From Larimichthys crocea (taxonomy: Eukaryota > Chordata > Actinopteri > Sciaenidae): 64,000 nucleotides of DNA. The stretch lies in NCBI RefSeq assembly GCF_000972845.2, contig NC_040025.1, positions 19,647,399 through 19,711,398 on the forward strand, read 5' to 3'. Below, piece after piece: positions 33,094 to 45,625 of the stretch (position 1 is the first letter of the stretch; every line of letters begins with the position of its first letter). Below the pieces are notes generated by a model. It was not told the DNA's origin. It saw nothing but the letters and a program-made list of their open reading frames with translations, and did no database searches. The position numbers and the translations under genes were made by a program.

Positions 33094-35592
33094 ATGAAGT
33101 TCGTGATCTTGGCTTTGTTTGTTGCCGGCGGTGAGTTCTGTTTAGATGACTAAATGTGTTGCTGCATACGACTCTTCACATTCTTTCTACACAAAGCGTT
33201 GTCAACATTTGATATGAAAGCATTGAGATTCACATTATATCGTTATGCTAAAAATAATGTTTTGAAGCATTTTTATGTTTAAAGGATACAATTGCAATTA
33301 TTGTTGGTATTAAGACACCATCATAAATCTCTATATTCTGTATTGTTGTTTCTTTTTGTTGTTTCAGCCTACGGGTGTGGCCTGCCCACCTACCCTCCTG
33401 TTGTCACCAGGGTGGTTGGTGGAGATGATGTTCGTGAGAACAGCTGGCCCTGGCAGGTATGCTGCTTTAATATATTTTTCTTCTCTATTTTTCTGTCTAT
33501 TTCCTCCAGTCATAAAACATGCGTGTACTGTCCTTGTGTGTTCTCTTCAGGCGTCTCTGCAGTACAAGAGTGGCAGCAACTTCTACCACACTTGCGGTGC
33601 CACCCTGATCTCCAACGAGTGGGTCCTCACTGCTGCTCACTGCATCGGGTACGGCTAAAAACTTCTGAAATCTGAATATTACTAATTGGTAATCCCACTT
33701 TTGTAGGCTTTTGGCAGTGTTAGTAGTCCTAGAGCGATATAATAGCGTTAGCTGTATTGGTACTTGTTATAACTTGTTATAAGATGGATGTTTTCATAAA
33801 GAGTTCTTAAATAAATCCCAGACCAAATAAACTCTGACCCGTGTACCTGTGTTTTTTGTGGTCAAGCAGCAGTCGCACTTACAGAGTCTACCTGGGAAAA
33901 CACAATCTGAAGAACAACAATGAGGCTGGTTCCATGGCCATCAGCCCCGCCAAGATTATCGTCCACGAGAACTGGGACTCTTACAGAATCCGGTGGGTTA
34001 AGTCGTTCACCTTCAGCTTGTCGAGTAGACTCTATATATTATGCTGCTGTTACTGTTTTGTTTTACTTTAACCATGTTCTTAACATTCTGTTTCTAAATG
34101 TGGTATTTGCACTTTAGTAACGACATTGCCCTGATCAAGCTCCAGACTCCTGTCATGTTCACTGATAGCATCATGGCTGCCTGTCTTCCCACCTCTGGTG
34201 ACATCATGCCTAACAATGCTCCCTGCTACGTGACTGGCTGGGGCCGTCTTTGGAGTGAGTTTTGCCAACCAAAGAAAGTTACATAGGACTCAAAGGTTTA
34301 ATCATCAACTGAAATGTTACTGGCCAATAATTTGAACAAGTGAACAACCTATGATTTGTCCAGTCTCTTTTGGATAATGACTTTTCCCCTACTAATCTAA
34401 GTATATAAAGAGTTAGATCTTGCAATACAGAAATTGAGTTAGACCTCTTTCTCACCACTAATTCAAAATGTTATACAACCTTATACAAACAGACATGATA
34501 TATAATCTTTTTTCAACAAGAAAACAAATTAAAAGGTTTTCACTCACTTTTTTTAAAGATATTTTGGGGGCTTTTTCAAACTTTATTTATGATAGAGACA
34601 GCTGAAGAGTGACAGGAACGTGGAGAGAGAGAGATAGGGAATGACATGCAGCAAAGGTCCAGAGGTTGGATTCGAACTTTGGGCTGCTGCTAAGCCTTTG
34701 TACATGGGGCGGATGCTCTACCAACTGAGCTAATCGACACCCCGTTTCATTCACTTTTGAATGAAAACTGGGCCTAGTGGAATAGTGAAATAGGCTGGGT
34801 GGCCTTGATTGCAGCCATGAATCTGATTGCACTGTTCTCTTCTAAAGCTGGAGGTCCTATTGCCGACATCCTGCAGCAGGCCCTCCTCCCTGTGGTCAGC
34901 CACTCTACCTGCACTAGGCCAGACTGGTGGGGCAGCCTGGTCACCAACAACATGATCTGTGCTGGAGGAGATGGACAGCTGGCTAGCTGCAATGTGAGTT
35001 TGAGTCATTTTATTTTACATACATATATATATAATGTTCAATAAAAGTTCCTGTAAAACTAAATCCCAGCCTTACACTCACATATGTCTCTGGTCCACTT
35101 TAGGGAGACTCTGGTGGCCCTCTGAACTGTCAGAACCCTGATGGCTCCTGGGACGTCCACGGTGTGGTGAGCTTCGGCTCAAGCATGGGCTGCAACTACC
35201 CCAAGAAGCCCTCCGTCTTCACTAGGGTCAGTGCCTACATCGGCTGGATCAACAACGTAAGTGAAGCCAAATCAAAAAAAAAAAAAAGAGAAAGACTTTA
35301 AACTACTGTTGGACATGTTTGTGCTTAATATGTGGCTGTTAGAATTATACAAAATCCGAGTAATTGTTTTATTCAATAGTTTTCTTTGTATTAATAGTTT
35401 TCCAGGATTTATTCAATGAAATTACAATACAGTAATACTAATGTCCAATTTTAATTTGATCTACTCTGTAACTGAGAAGTGTAGGAATGTTATGATGCAG
35501 ATGTGCAGGTACTGTAGTACCCTCTAGTGGAGCATTTTATAATAATATCTTTATGTTTTTCTTTTTTTTTCCAGGTCATGGCCAGTAACTAA
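33094..35592 (+). CDS. cela2a: Chymotrypsin-like elastase 2A precursor
   Basis: Secreted pancreatic elastase zymogen. Eight exons: 33094-33130, 33368-33456, 33551-33648, 33870-33992, 34118-34254, 34848-34993, 35104-35256 and 35575-35592. They join in frame to 266 residues. The signal peptide starts [12 protein letters not shown], the propeptide has [14 protein letters not shown] and activation is at R|VVGGDD. The triad is His in LTAAHC, Asp in NDIAL and Ser in [13 protein letters not shown]2A-like features are [48 protein letters not shown] and the C-terminal WINNVMASN (human WINSVIANN). By alignment the S1 pocket has Ala189, Ser190, Gly216 and Ser226, the last as in mammalian elastase 2. An unusual CGATL replaces the common CGGTL/CGGSL after the active-site-loop cysteine. 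AATAAA at 35637-35642 ends the gene. It faces away from the ctrc-like gene. Intron 5 carries a SINE. Confidence 0.92.
34552..34744 (-). mobile_element. tRNA-derived SINE in cela2a intron 5
   Basis: Read on the minus strand, the element starts with a tRNA-like head. This contains an A box (TTAGCTCAGTTGGTAGAGCA) and a B box (AGTTCGAATCC). The unrelated body reads CTTTGCTGCATGTCATTCCC and the tail AAATAAAGTTTGAAAAAGCC. Near-perfect 14-bp flanking repeats (34538-34551 TTTCACTCACTTTT and 34745-34758 TTTCATTCACTTTT, one mismatch) mark the target duplication. The body phrase around 'CCCCATGTACAAAGGC' is characteristic of a high-copy percomorph SINE as I remember it. Confidence 0.88.
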
Positions 35593-35636
35593 GATGTGGA
35601 TCACTTGTCATTGTTGGTTGCTACACTTCAGTATTA

Positions 35637-35642
35637 AATAAA
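35637..35642 (+). terminator. cela2a: Poly(A) signal of cela2a-like gene
   Basis: AATAAA lies 45 bp after the stop codon, so the 3' UTR is very short. Confidence 0.8.
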
Positions 35643-35659
35643 GCATAATGGCTAATGCA

Positions 35660-37100
35660 ATGTCCTCTCTGTTTGCTTAGTTACACAACAAAACGTAATT
35701 TTATGTAAAAGACAACTGTCACAAAATAATAATATATTTACTGTTTATTGTGGATTGAACACTGAAACTTCAGCTGTAGTCATGTATTTAACCACTGAAC
35801 ATCTCCTGCATCAAATGCTTGTTAGTGCAAACGGTCTCAATTGAAAAATGATATGGTTCCCTGACTGCTCAGAGTGCTAAGTAGCCTATAGTTTCTCTGA
35901 TATAAGATAATTTGACATTAAGGCCAGAAAATACTGATATTCATAAATATAACATGGTAACACTTATTGTCTTAGTTTAGCTACCAGCTACATAAGACAA
36001 AGAGTTTTGTTTTTGCTTCTGAAATGTCTGCCTCTACCTCTGCACAATCGAGAAATTAATTTCAAATTGAATTTCATTTGTTATGCCAACAACATTGAAA
36101 AAAACTATACGTAAGTCCTGGGTAGTGCACATTTATATGCAGTTGCTATCAAAACTGTCCACAGTGGCACTGTGGATTATCCAAAGTAACTGTGAAATGT
36201 TGCTGTGATTTTTGTGCTTACCATGTGTAAACATATAAACGGCACAAACAAGTCGGACAGCAGAAACATCAGAAGATCCTGGGAAAGATTAGAGGAAAGT
36301 GAAAATATTACTTTTTGCTCTTTTCTTTTATTCAAAATTTGGATGAAACAACCCTGCAATCAGTCAAGATGTTCCTGACAACTACAAGATGAAACATTAA
36401 GCTGTAAACAGTCACTGGAGATGAAATGTGCACTAAACAAGCTCTCTGATCTCCTACATCCATCAGGATTCTGGTCAGGTCTTCTTATCGTCTCCAGCTA
36501 AACCTTTCCCTCTGTAGCTGGAAGGGATGCTTTGAACAGTTTCCACCCATCGCTCATCTGACTTGAGCAGTTTACAGCAAAACAACTTTGTTCCATGTTG
36601 TTCTCACGATAATGTTCTGTCACTGTTTTGGTCTGTTCTGTGCCCAGTGTTTGTGCCCCATATCTATGTCTTCTTTCTTATCACTGTCTCCTCTTTTTCT
36701 TTCTCTTTTTTTGTGTTTACTGCAGGAAAAGGTTAAACTAACTTTAAATGTGCATCCTGCCATCTGCTGTATGGGAATATGTAGGGACCTGTTACTAAAT
36801 CATATGACTAACTCTAAAGTAACAGTCAATATAAGTGTATAGTGTTAAAGTTTTTTCTTGGGATTTTACTATCCAACCTTTATAGTGTTCAAATGTTTGT
36901 CTTGCTATGACTTACTATCTAACTTACCGTTTGAAAGCTGCTGTATTGAACACAGTTTCCCTGCGTGGATTAGAATGGAGCAGAATGGAGCTGAACCTTA
37001 ATTAGTATCATTGGTAACACGTGTGTTTACCCGACTATTTCTGCTTTGACTAGGTCTTTTGTGAATGTGTGTGGGTTTATTAATTTCCCTTTTTGTTCTC
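35660..37100. other. Intergenic region after cela2a, nothing recognised
   Basis: AT-rich sequence without convincing exons, RNA genes or intact mobile elements. Short ORFs here show no family resemblance. Confidence 0.5.
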
Positions 37101-37108
37101 TGTCTCTC

Positions 37109-37372
37109 TTACACTTCGTGTGTGATTATGGAGCTGAACAACTTGTTATTCCGACTATGTCCACTATGCCAACACTGCAGCGTAGGCTGTCGCTGTTTCA
37201 GGAATAGCGAAGAAGAAATGAGTCGCCATCTTGTATTACGTTTGTTTGTTGTTTGTTTGTTTGTTTGTTTGTTCGTGTACCTGCGCTCCGTCACGTGGTT
37301 CTGTATTTTACACACACCTGTCTTCAGTCGACGTCTTCTGAACTATCGCTGAAAAGTTTACCTCCTCTCCAG
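37109..37372 (+). other. Candidate promoter and 5' UTR exon of an unidentified gene
   Basis: A YY1-type motif CGCCATCTTG (37224-37233) and a USF/TFE-type E-box GTCACGTG (37290-37297) sit close together. Such motifs cluster at start sites of housekeeping-type vertebrate genes. A donor follows at 37373 (CCTCTCCAG then gtaggc). A TTTG repeat (37240-37273) lies between the motifs. The next plausible acceptor is at 39916-39917. The exon is inferred and its left border is unknown. Confidence 0.4.
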
Positions 37373-38324
37373 GTAGGCTCGTTCTATTAGTGTTAAATTA
37401 AATTAAAATATAATCGCCAAATGTTTGTAAATAATTATTCTTTTTAATAGTCCCACAGGGAGAGCTTAAATGATATAACTTTGGATGCTAACAAAGTAAA
37501 GTTTATCTTTATCAAGACGGCAAGGTGCTCAAATTTCACTCCATAATAGAGTGGGACATAAATAAACTAGCTTGTGAAGGGTGCCACTTCATTTGTTTGT
37601 GTAGTTAACACTGAAACGATATGAAAACGATATTGATATTCAGATTTGACTGACACTTTGTAGATTTTTGTTTGTTTGTTTGTGCTTTTAAAAAACGGAG
37701 CATGCCCAAGTTAATGCCAAATTAATCATTACAACTAGGTGGAGGTAAACAAGCCATCTTAATGGCAGCATTACAGTTGATATAGTCATTAACTTGCTTT
37801 AAAAACAGTTATATGCGGATTTGTCTGAGCTTTAGTTTAGTTTAGTGGCTTAGTTTATTGAGAGTTAAAGCTTTTAGAAGTATACTTTGCAAAGAATAGT
37901 GTATGCACGCTAACATGAGACATTCAGTACATTGTAAAAGATCTGATTGAATATATATGAATTTGATCCATTTACCTTTGGACTGGAGAGCCAGTGAAGT
38001 CCCGAGCCCTATTTCATTTTCAGAGTAAAATAAACATCCCACTTTGTGGCCTCAGCACTGTTTCTGTACCTACACTGTGATGAAGGACAGCCACAGGCTA
38101 TATGCTGGTGCAGCCTGTGTGTATGATGTCACCACAGTCATAAGAAAGAGGAGGAAAATTAATAGAGGGTGGTGTTTTATGTGTTCAGCAAAAAAAAAAA
38201 AAAAACACAAAGCATTGGTTGATGGGATGCATTTAAACCTGTTTGAAATGACTACCTGGGAGCCGTCCATCATGCAAAACAGCTTGATCACTGTGTGATC
38301 AAAATTATTTTGCATCTTGTTGTA

Positions 38325-38390
38325 AGATAAGATGGACTTTATTGATCCCACACCAGGAAATTAATTTGTTCCAGCAACTCACAGTACATA
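38325..38390. repeat. Retroelement-tail-like fragment
   Basis: The phrase GATGGACTTTATTGATCCCA followed by GGAAATTAATTTGTT resembles the tail shared by several teleost LINE/SINE families. It is short and diverged. Confidence 0.5.
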
Positions 38391-39019
38391 AGTTAGATAA
38401 AAATACTTATAAACAAAAATAAAATAGAAAAATACATAAATATATAAATATATGAAAACTGTGATAAACAAAATAAAAAAATATATATACACTATATACA
38501 GCTTTCAAGTATATGGTTGTTCTATTAGTTGATGTATTCACTGTAGCTGGTGCTTTTAAATGATGTGATGAGGTTATGGAAGAGACAGTTTAAGAGTTAT
38601 TTCTTAAGTCAATACAGCCTCCTCAGTGAGCGCAATGGGAATATTAGTGCAGCCTGTTTTTGGATGTCCTTGCTTGAAAAAAAATTAACTTCTGCCCATC
38701 GTAAGGTGATTTGGTTTTTGATATATTCTTTACAGTCTGTGCCTTCTTATCACTGTATGGAAATAAAAGCTGTTAATCTGAATATTTAGTTTGTACCAGA
38801 TCACCAGGCTTTCCTTAAGAAAGTCTTTTTCTTGAAGGCTTTCCATTCCACCTTAAACATTGGTGTTAAGTTTGTATTCTGGTGTAGTTTTGCATACAAA
38901 AATGACATTTTTTAAAATCAATGGCACCATGATGCTCTTCTGGATAAACCTCCTGAAATCCATTTGTCTAGCTGATTATATTTTTACATAAGCACTTATT
39001 TGTGCTGCTGTAACACCAG

Positions 39020-39065
39020 CATTTCACACCAGGGGGATCAATAAAGGATCATACTATTTTATGTC
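39020..39065 (+). repeat. Short LINE-tail-like fragment
   Basis: CACACCAGGGGGATCAATAA followed by AGGATCATACTATT resembles the 3' end of an L2-type fish element with a degenerate ATC-type tail. Confidence 0.4.
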
Positions 39066-39917
39066 TTATCTGATTACTTAATTGTAAATCTGGGAAATCA
39101 GCTTTCATTTCAGTATACACAGAGGACAAGCCAAGATGGATCTTTTAGTGGTTTCTTGTTTTTGACAAAAATAGACCAAAAATATTTTTAATTAGGATCA
39201 TACTCTATAGCCACTATAGACCACCTTCTCCTGGGAACAGACACACATAAAATGAACAGAAACCATTATTATAACATTTTTCTATGTTCTCGGTTCTTTA
39301 GTCACAACCCCAATTACTGTCCTGTCTTGTACCTGGAAAGATCTCATTTATAACCATGATGTTCCACAGTAATTATTAACAGAGAACCACTATGCTCCTA
39401 TTTTGCTCCCAGGGCTCATTTGCATGTTAATTATCATTAGCAGCACAGGCAAACAAGTCATGGCAGCAACCTTATCTTTCATTTCTCCTCCACTGTTGCT
39501 CTGATGTATCCAGATTACTTCCATAATGTTCAAGAGTTTTCACCTTGGTTGTTAACACTTTTCTCACAACCTCTGTTTTAATAGAATATTGGAATTTCTT
39601 TGATGAGCCTCCTGAAATGTTGCTAAGACAAGTGACTGTTTGGTATTTAGAGGGGTAAAGAAACTTGTATAAATGCCTCACACATATGTTATATGTCAAA
39701 GAAAATACCATAGATGACATAATAAACAGAGACAGACTACACTGAAAGAGTTGAGCCGCTGAATTATAATGGACCTGTATAGTAGACAGGGAATTGACAT
39801 GAAAAAACACACAATATAGCACATTCAAGCATTTTATTAAAATGTATCATAAAACTGTGATTGATGATACAAGCTTCAGAATAAAGGTCATCGTTTGATT
39901 TTTTTATGTTTTTCCAG

Positions 39918-39986
39918 GTTATGCTGAGTCAAATTTCAAGAGGGAACACTTTGCTGGGCAGATGCCAATGGAGTTTTGCAAGGCAG
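39918..39986 (+). CDS. Candidate start-codon exon of an unidentified gene
   Basis: A pyrimidine-rich acceptor (ttatgtttttccag) is followed after three bases by an ATG at 39921. The exon stays open for 22 codons to a consensus donor (GGCAG then gtaaaa at 39987). The peptide starts MLSQISRGNTLLGR and ends with SFARQ. It is rich in Arg, Ser and Leu and lacks acidic residues, which resembles a mitochondrial targeting sequence. No family was recognised, and no following coding exon could be identified before the end of the window. It could be the second exon of the gene whose promoter is proposed at 37.2 kb, or a chance ORF between splice-like sites. Confidence 0.3.
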
Positions 39987-42900
39987 GTAAAACTTTGATT
40001 CACTTGCTGTTGACATTTAACAGCATAAACCTGCATATATTTTATTCTACGTAGGATATTCTTCAGTAAATATTTATACTGTGTGTCTCTTTCCAAAAAA
40101 TGAATCTATAATGACACCATGGCACCTGAAACGAGTCCTTTTACTGAAAAATGGCAAGGGTCCAGTGGTCCGTTTAGAGTGAAAATTGTTTTATTTTGCC
40201 ACAAGATGGCGACAGATTACTGTTCTGGAGCCACTTCACACAGTGAAAAAGCTGCTTTACCTGCTGTTATCCAAGTAAGAGGTAAGTAATGAATTTGATC
40301 TTTGTGTGAGCAAAGATTAGACAAAAACAGCAACAACAATTAATCTCTTATACTCTAAACAACTGTGTATTGCTTAAAATGATAATACCCATTTTAGATC
40401 AACACCTTTTTAAAATGCATTATTTATTTATTTTTACCAATGACAGTTATTTTGTGATCAGTTGTGAAGAAATCTGTCTAAGGCCTCTCATCATAAGGGC
40501 TACATAACATTTTAAAAAGCTAAAATACAGACAGTAAACCACACACAACATCACAGTATTTGGTCACTAGGTATGAAGCAGGTGGAGAATATTTATTTTT
40601 CATGTTAGCTGTAACTTTTCTGTAACTAACATCGGTGAATCAGCTGTGGTGAAATTAGTAACAGCAAAATGTATTAGTGCTGGATTTGAAACTCTTTAAT
40701 TAAATGAATCCATGGCACTTTCCCCTCATTTTCCTTTTTCATCACAGTAATTTCTAATTTACTCCAATCTGATTTAGTGTGTGTGGGCATGTGACGCTGT
40801 CAGTGAGTACATGAGAATAGATTTGTCAGAAAACATGCATTATTTTTCAGAGAAGTAAAAAAAATTCTGCGTTGTCGTTGAACAGATTTTCTTTGATATA
40901 AAACAGCCTGTGTCACAGCAATGGCTGGCTGAACCTCGGACACCAGCAGGTGTGAGGTTTCCGGTCCATGCATTGAACCCAACAAGCACTAATGTCGAAC
41001 AAATGTAACCTTTCAGCCTCTCCTGTGTTGCGATGAGATGTTATTGGCGCTCTGTAGAATTCCTGGATGGCTCTCTCTGACTCAGCTTTGACCCTCGCCC
41101 ATCTGTTACCATGTCCAGGGTTAGAAGGCAACCGAATGCTACACATGTTGTTGGCCTCAGGGTGTGGGCAAAATGTTTTGGGTGTAGGGTGGATGCTGTG
41201 ATGAACTGTTTGGGGAAGATATCTGGCCTATGCGTGGACCTTTCAAGTTCCAACACAGTTGAAGCAACTGCTCTGTATCTGATGCAGTCATTTGCTGCAC
41301 ACTTTACAACTACAATTTCAATTGTGCCTGTGTGATTGAAATAATCCATAAATCCCTGCTTTAATAACATTTTTAAATAAAGTGACAGCTGACATCCCAG
41401 TTTGGCAATGTTAAAAAAAAAAAAAAAACAGAATAAAAGAAATACAGTTTCATTTATTAAGTGTTTCTCTATGCCACCCCAGTATTAGTCAGGACTTGCT
41501 GGCCAGGGTGGATTTGCTGCTGGGAAATGGAGTTTAAACATAGCACAGGGTAGAAGCTGTTAAGTGGCCCCTCTGCACCAGGTCTGTCAATGCATATGAC
41601 CAGTGTTTAGCACCACTTCGGCACTGAAGAACATGATTTCAGTGTGCCAAGTGACAACCGCAGTGACTTCATGCCAGACATCCTCCAACTCGGCCATAGC
41701 CTTTCACTTTGCACTCCTGGGTGTGGTAATCACCTTCTTCAAATAGGTCCATGAGATCACAATCACATTTTCTTGTTGTAAAAGGCCACTGTGAACGAAA
41801 AGAGGTGCAGGCGTGATGTTGTGTTAGTGATATTAAATGTGTTCACTTGTCACCCCTTTGACTTTGTACTTTTGCAAACAGGATTATTGGCTGATGGGAT
41901 CCAATTGTAACAATTCAGTAATTTACAGTTCAGTATTGAAGTTTTATTTGCTTTCATGTGCACATGTGTAATTCCACTTTTTCTTGTTTCATTTTTATTT
42001 TTTTATTAAATGCACTACTCGGTATGTCTGATCTTTATTAGTTTGAGTACTGTGCACATGGCATGGTGGCACGTCTGGTTTTGCTTTTATCCAGTGATCC
42101 GTCTGTCATAGGCCTGCGTTTTGGTACAACCATGTGCTGTTTTAGCATGCAGCGGTACTGTGGTGGATAGCGGACATGCAGGCAGGCAGACTTTAATACC
42201 AGCACAGTGGAAATGGACAGTATTGAAAATATTAGTTTTGACTTTTAGTTGAGCTATTTTAGAAGGGGTACAGTGGGGCAAGGCACTATTAAAGTGTCTG
42301 GGGGGAAAATAGTACCTTTATCGTGGGCTCAATGGCCTTGGTGATGTCATCATCACCCTGTGTGCGTGTGTGTGTACAATGAGGCAGACTCTTCCCGTGT
42401 GGGCATCAGGGGACAAAGTAGTCTTTATGCAGTGTGCCGAGCTCCAAGGCAGAAACATTGTTGAGCAGTAAAACATTCTGTAACTAAAACCACATGTTCC
42501 AGAGTGGAGGACAGACAAACACAGGCAGCCTCTGCAGCTCCACATCAGGAGTTGGTGCCCTATCATCGGGGGCTCAGGGGCTCCTTTTTGCCTCCAATGC
42601 AACACTCTCGTTCAACATGGTGAATTTTATATGTATCAGGAAACTCAAATCAAAAACAGATTGTCCCTGACAAAAAAATGCTGCGGGATGATGCCGATTG
42701 GTGTTTGAGGGAAGAAACACACACATTTGGTTTGACACATTTTAAATACAACTGAACATGTCATTTGCCACTGAATAAGTTTAAAACATTTCTTGAACAG
42801 ATCTTGTGCACCTTTTTACCCTTTACTGTATTGTGTAATATTCTACACATAGATGTTAAAATGGATCTGCTTTCCAATAGCTTGTAGCTCACAGTCACTT

Positions 42901-44229
42901 ACAGAACATGCCAAACATAACTGCCAGTCAGCCACAGAATAACTTCAACTATAACACCATTATTGAGCCAAAATAGTAGCAAAAGTTTATCAGATTTAAT
43001 GATTTATTATTATTATTATCATTCTATGTATGTGCTATATTAACTTCCCTGAAGTGATTTTGATATGTTTTAATGCAAGGATAGACAGTATTGCCTACCA
43101 ATTTCATATCTGAGATGTCAATCCCAAGTGGCTGGAACAAAATCAGGTGAGTGGGTAGAGAGTTTAGAACATTTCTCTGCCAACTACAGTACGTTTGTTG
43201 ATAATAGTTTGAAGCAAATGGGTAGGCAAAAAAAATGCGATTTCATCCCAAATTTCCCAACAAACATTTTCCATATAGTCTCTTTGCATCTTTAGCTGGA
43301 TAACTGTTACCAGAGCTACTGTGTTTGGTCAACAGTAGCTGTCTAAATTATTTGAAAAACTTGTCGGTTGTGGTGTTTTCCTTAATAAAACCGATGTTAA
43401 GGCTGGAGCTGCCGTTTCGCTCCTGTTGTTCAGTATTGTGTTTCCATTCTTCTCCCAGTCCAATAAAGTTTTACAATTCCCATAGAGCTCTTACTGAATG
43501 TGGACTGTGGTAATTAGCAAGTTGGTAGGAGTTCATTTTCGATTGATTCCCCACCCTTCTCAGATCATTAGGTGCTGTGTCTTGAAATGCTTTAAAGTAA
43601 TGCTGCCTCCCTAGGAGGTCAGCCCTAATTAAAGGGACAGTGTGCCACATTAGCCATGCATGGAGTCAAGCTGGTAACCGAATTTAAATCAGTCAGCCCC
43701 CAAGGTTAAGGCTGAACCCTTGACCCAGACCCAGTGCCCCAATTTCCCTCTTCTTTTCTTTTCTAATGCTGGCTCATACCTTTATTACTTAGCTTAGCTG
43801 AATGTCTGCCCACTGAACAAGGACCAAACAATGTCTCATTGAGTTGCTCTCTCTCTGTTAGTGTTTCTGTCTCATACCAATATTACTGCTACAATACTTT
43901 TTCTCAGCTCAGATTTGGGAGCTGCTTGGCTGTAATCAATAGAAGTTGCTACATGTTTCTCCCTGTTTTGGTCTGGTTTGCGATTACACTGTTTCATTTG
44001 TGTTAAATGGAGGCCAGGAGGTTATATAGCAATTCACAGCTGTTTATGCAGTTTAATGTTTAAAAACCAACCAATAATTAGGAATTCAGTTTCTGTCTGT
44101 ATGACGAGCTGGTTAATAGACTCAGAATAATTTCTGGGGTCTGTTTTCTGGAGTCAAAACAGCCTTGAACTTTAGCAGTTAGGGGGCCAGTATAATTAAT
44201 TTGTGATTGTTAATATGTATCCTTAACTG

Positions 44230-44500
44230 CTTCAACTAAGATCCATAATGGTTTCTTTTGAAGTGCTGGAGCAGTGTGTCAGGGGCCATGTTTGTGTTAT
44301 TGCAGATCCTCTGAGAGCCCATTGTTTGAAGACCTCACAGGTTCCTCCTAATCTAATTGGCCGCGGATGTCCTGGCTCAGGACCTTTCTCCATGCTCTGC
44401 GGATTGACAGAGCTGTTCAGGTCTTGAAAAGTCACTTGTCCAAATACAGCCTTGTTTAATTAGAGGAGAGGATGCATGCGTATCACTGCACACAACCCCC
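44230..44500. promoter_or_regulatory. Candidate conserved non-coding element
   Basis: A non-repetitive, higher-complexity block with a SOX-like CCCATTGTTTG (44318-44328), homeodomain cores in CTAATCTAATTGG (44348-44360) and TTTAATTAGAG near 44455. It contains no ORF with family resemblance. Enhancer identity is inferred from texture only; I cannot measure conservation. Confidence 0.25.
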
Positions 44501-45504
44501 CCAAGCCCAATAAATGCCCAGTCTAACTCTTTTCAGACTAGATATTCAACTCCACCTCTAAAAGAATCTCTATCCAAATAGGAACTGGTTTTGGGTCTCC
44601 TCTCCTCCTTATCCCAAAGCTCTTAAGCACCCTCCACTTCTCCTCTGTTCACCTTCACTTTGCCAGTGACATACCTCCCAGTGGTTCTCCATCCAGTGTA
44701 AACACAAGGAGATCCTCCTATGCTATTACTTACACCGCGCTTCCCTGATCCTCAACCTCACTGCCAACCCCCACACCCTCCCATCCCCAGCCAATCCCTG
44801 ACCACCTCAGCCTCCACCTCTATATTCCGAATTGCCAATCCCAATCTAATTTATGGAATATTTTGGAGGTAACTGTATACGGCGGCAGGGGAGATAACAT
44901 CTCTAGGCCCCTGTGAAGGACAGGAACTCGGCAGTGTGTGCTTAATAACATAAACTGCTGAAAAAGGGCCCGGGCCGGTGCATTGGCAGAGGAGCAGGCC
45001 GGTGAGACGGATAGAGAGAGAGCAGAGAGAGGGGACCCAGTGTTCTGGGGTGGGGTGGGGGTAATTGAGACCATGTGAGCCTCCCCCAGTGGAGGGATTA
45101 GAGAAGGAACGGAACTCTCTCAGCCCCGAGATCGCTTTCAATTAGATGCGCCCAGAGCAAGGGTACTGGGGAGACAGGGAGGGTGAGAGACTAGCATGGC
45201 CCAAATCGTCTGGGCCAAGGAGGGAAGAAAGGTGAAAGAAAAGTTAGAGTTGTGTTCCCACCTCCTCCTCTTCCTGCATGTCATTGCCAGAGTCTGGGCT
45301 GTCCAGATTATGTCTGTGTGTCACAGTACAGCAGATCCACGACAACACGCAACGACAGCATCACTATTCCCTTATTTATTTATTTTTTTTTCAGTTTTAA
45401 TCTGCATTGATCAAGAGAAAGTACACTATACTTACTTTCTATTCTGACTTTGAAAACCACCTTCTGTCGTCTTCTTCTGTGCTCACTGAGCACAACTCTA
45501 CTGG

Positions 45505-45625
45505 ATTAATTGTAGGTTAAATGCCTTGCTCAAGGGCACATCAACAGCTTTTTGATCACAAACCCACTTCTTTCACCTCCTGAGTACTTTCGCCATGTAG
45601 GTGCTACATCACCACCCACCCGCCT
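45505..45625 (+). repeat. Degraded SINE/L2-like repeat
   Basis: GGTTAAATGCCTTGCTCAAG and GGCACATCAACAG form a well-known vertebrate repeat core, followed by a diverged stretch. No ORF. Confidence 0.55.

Noticed and set aside
34660..34744. tRNA gene on the minus strand
   Set aside because: The A and B boxes are part of a SINE head with flanking target duplications, and the cloverleaf is not intact.
40195..40284. AAGATGGCGAC motif followed by an apparent donor, as a second promoter/exon
   Set aside because: The motif is present, but there is no acceptor or open frame consistent with the exon at 39918, and the segment may be a repeat remnant.
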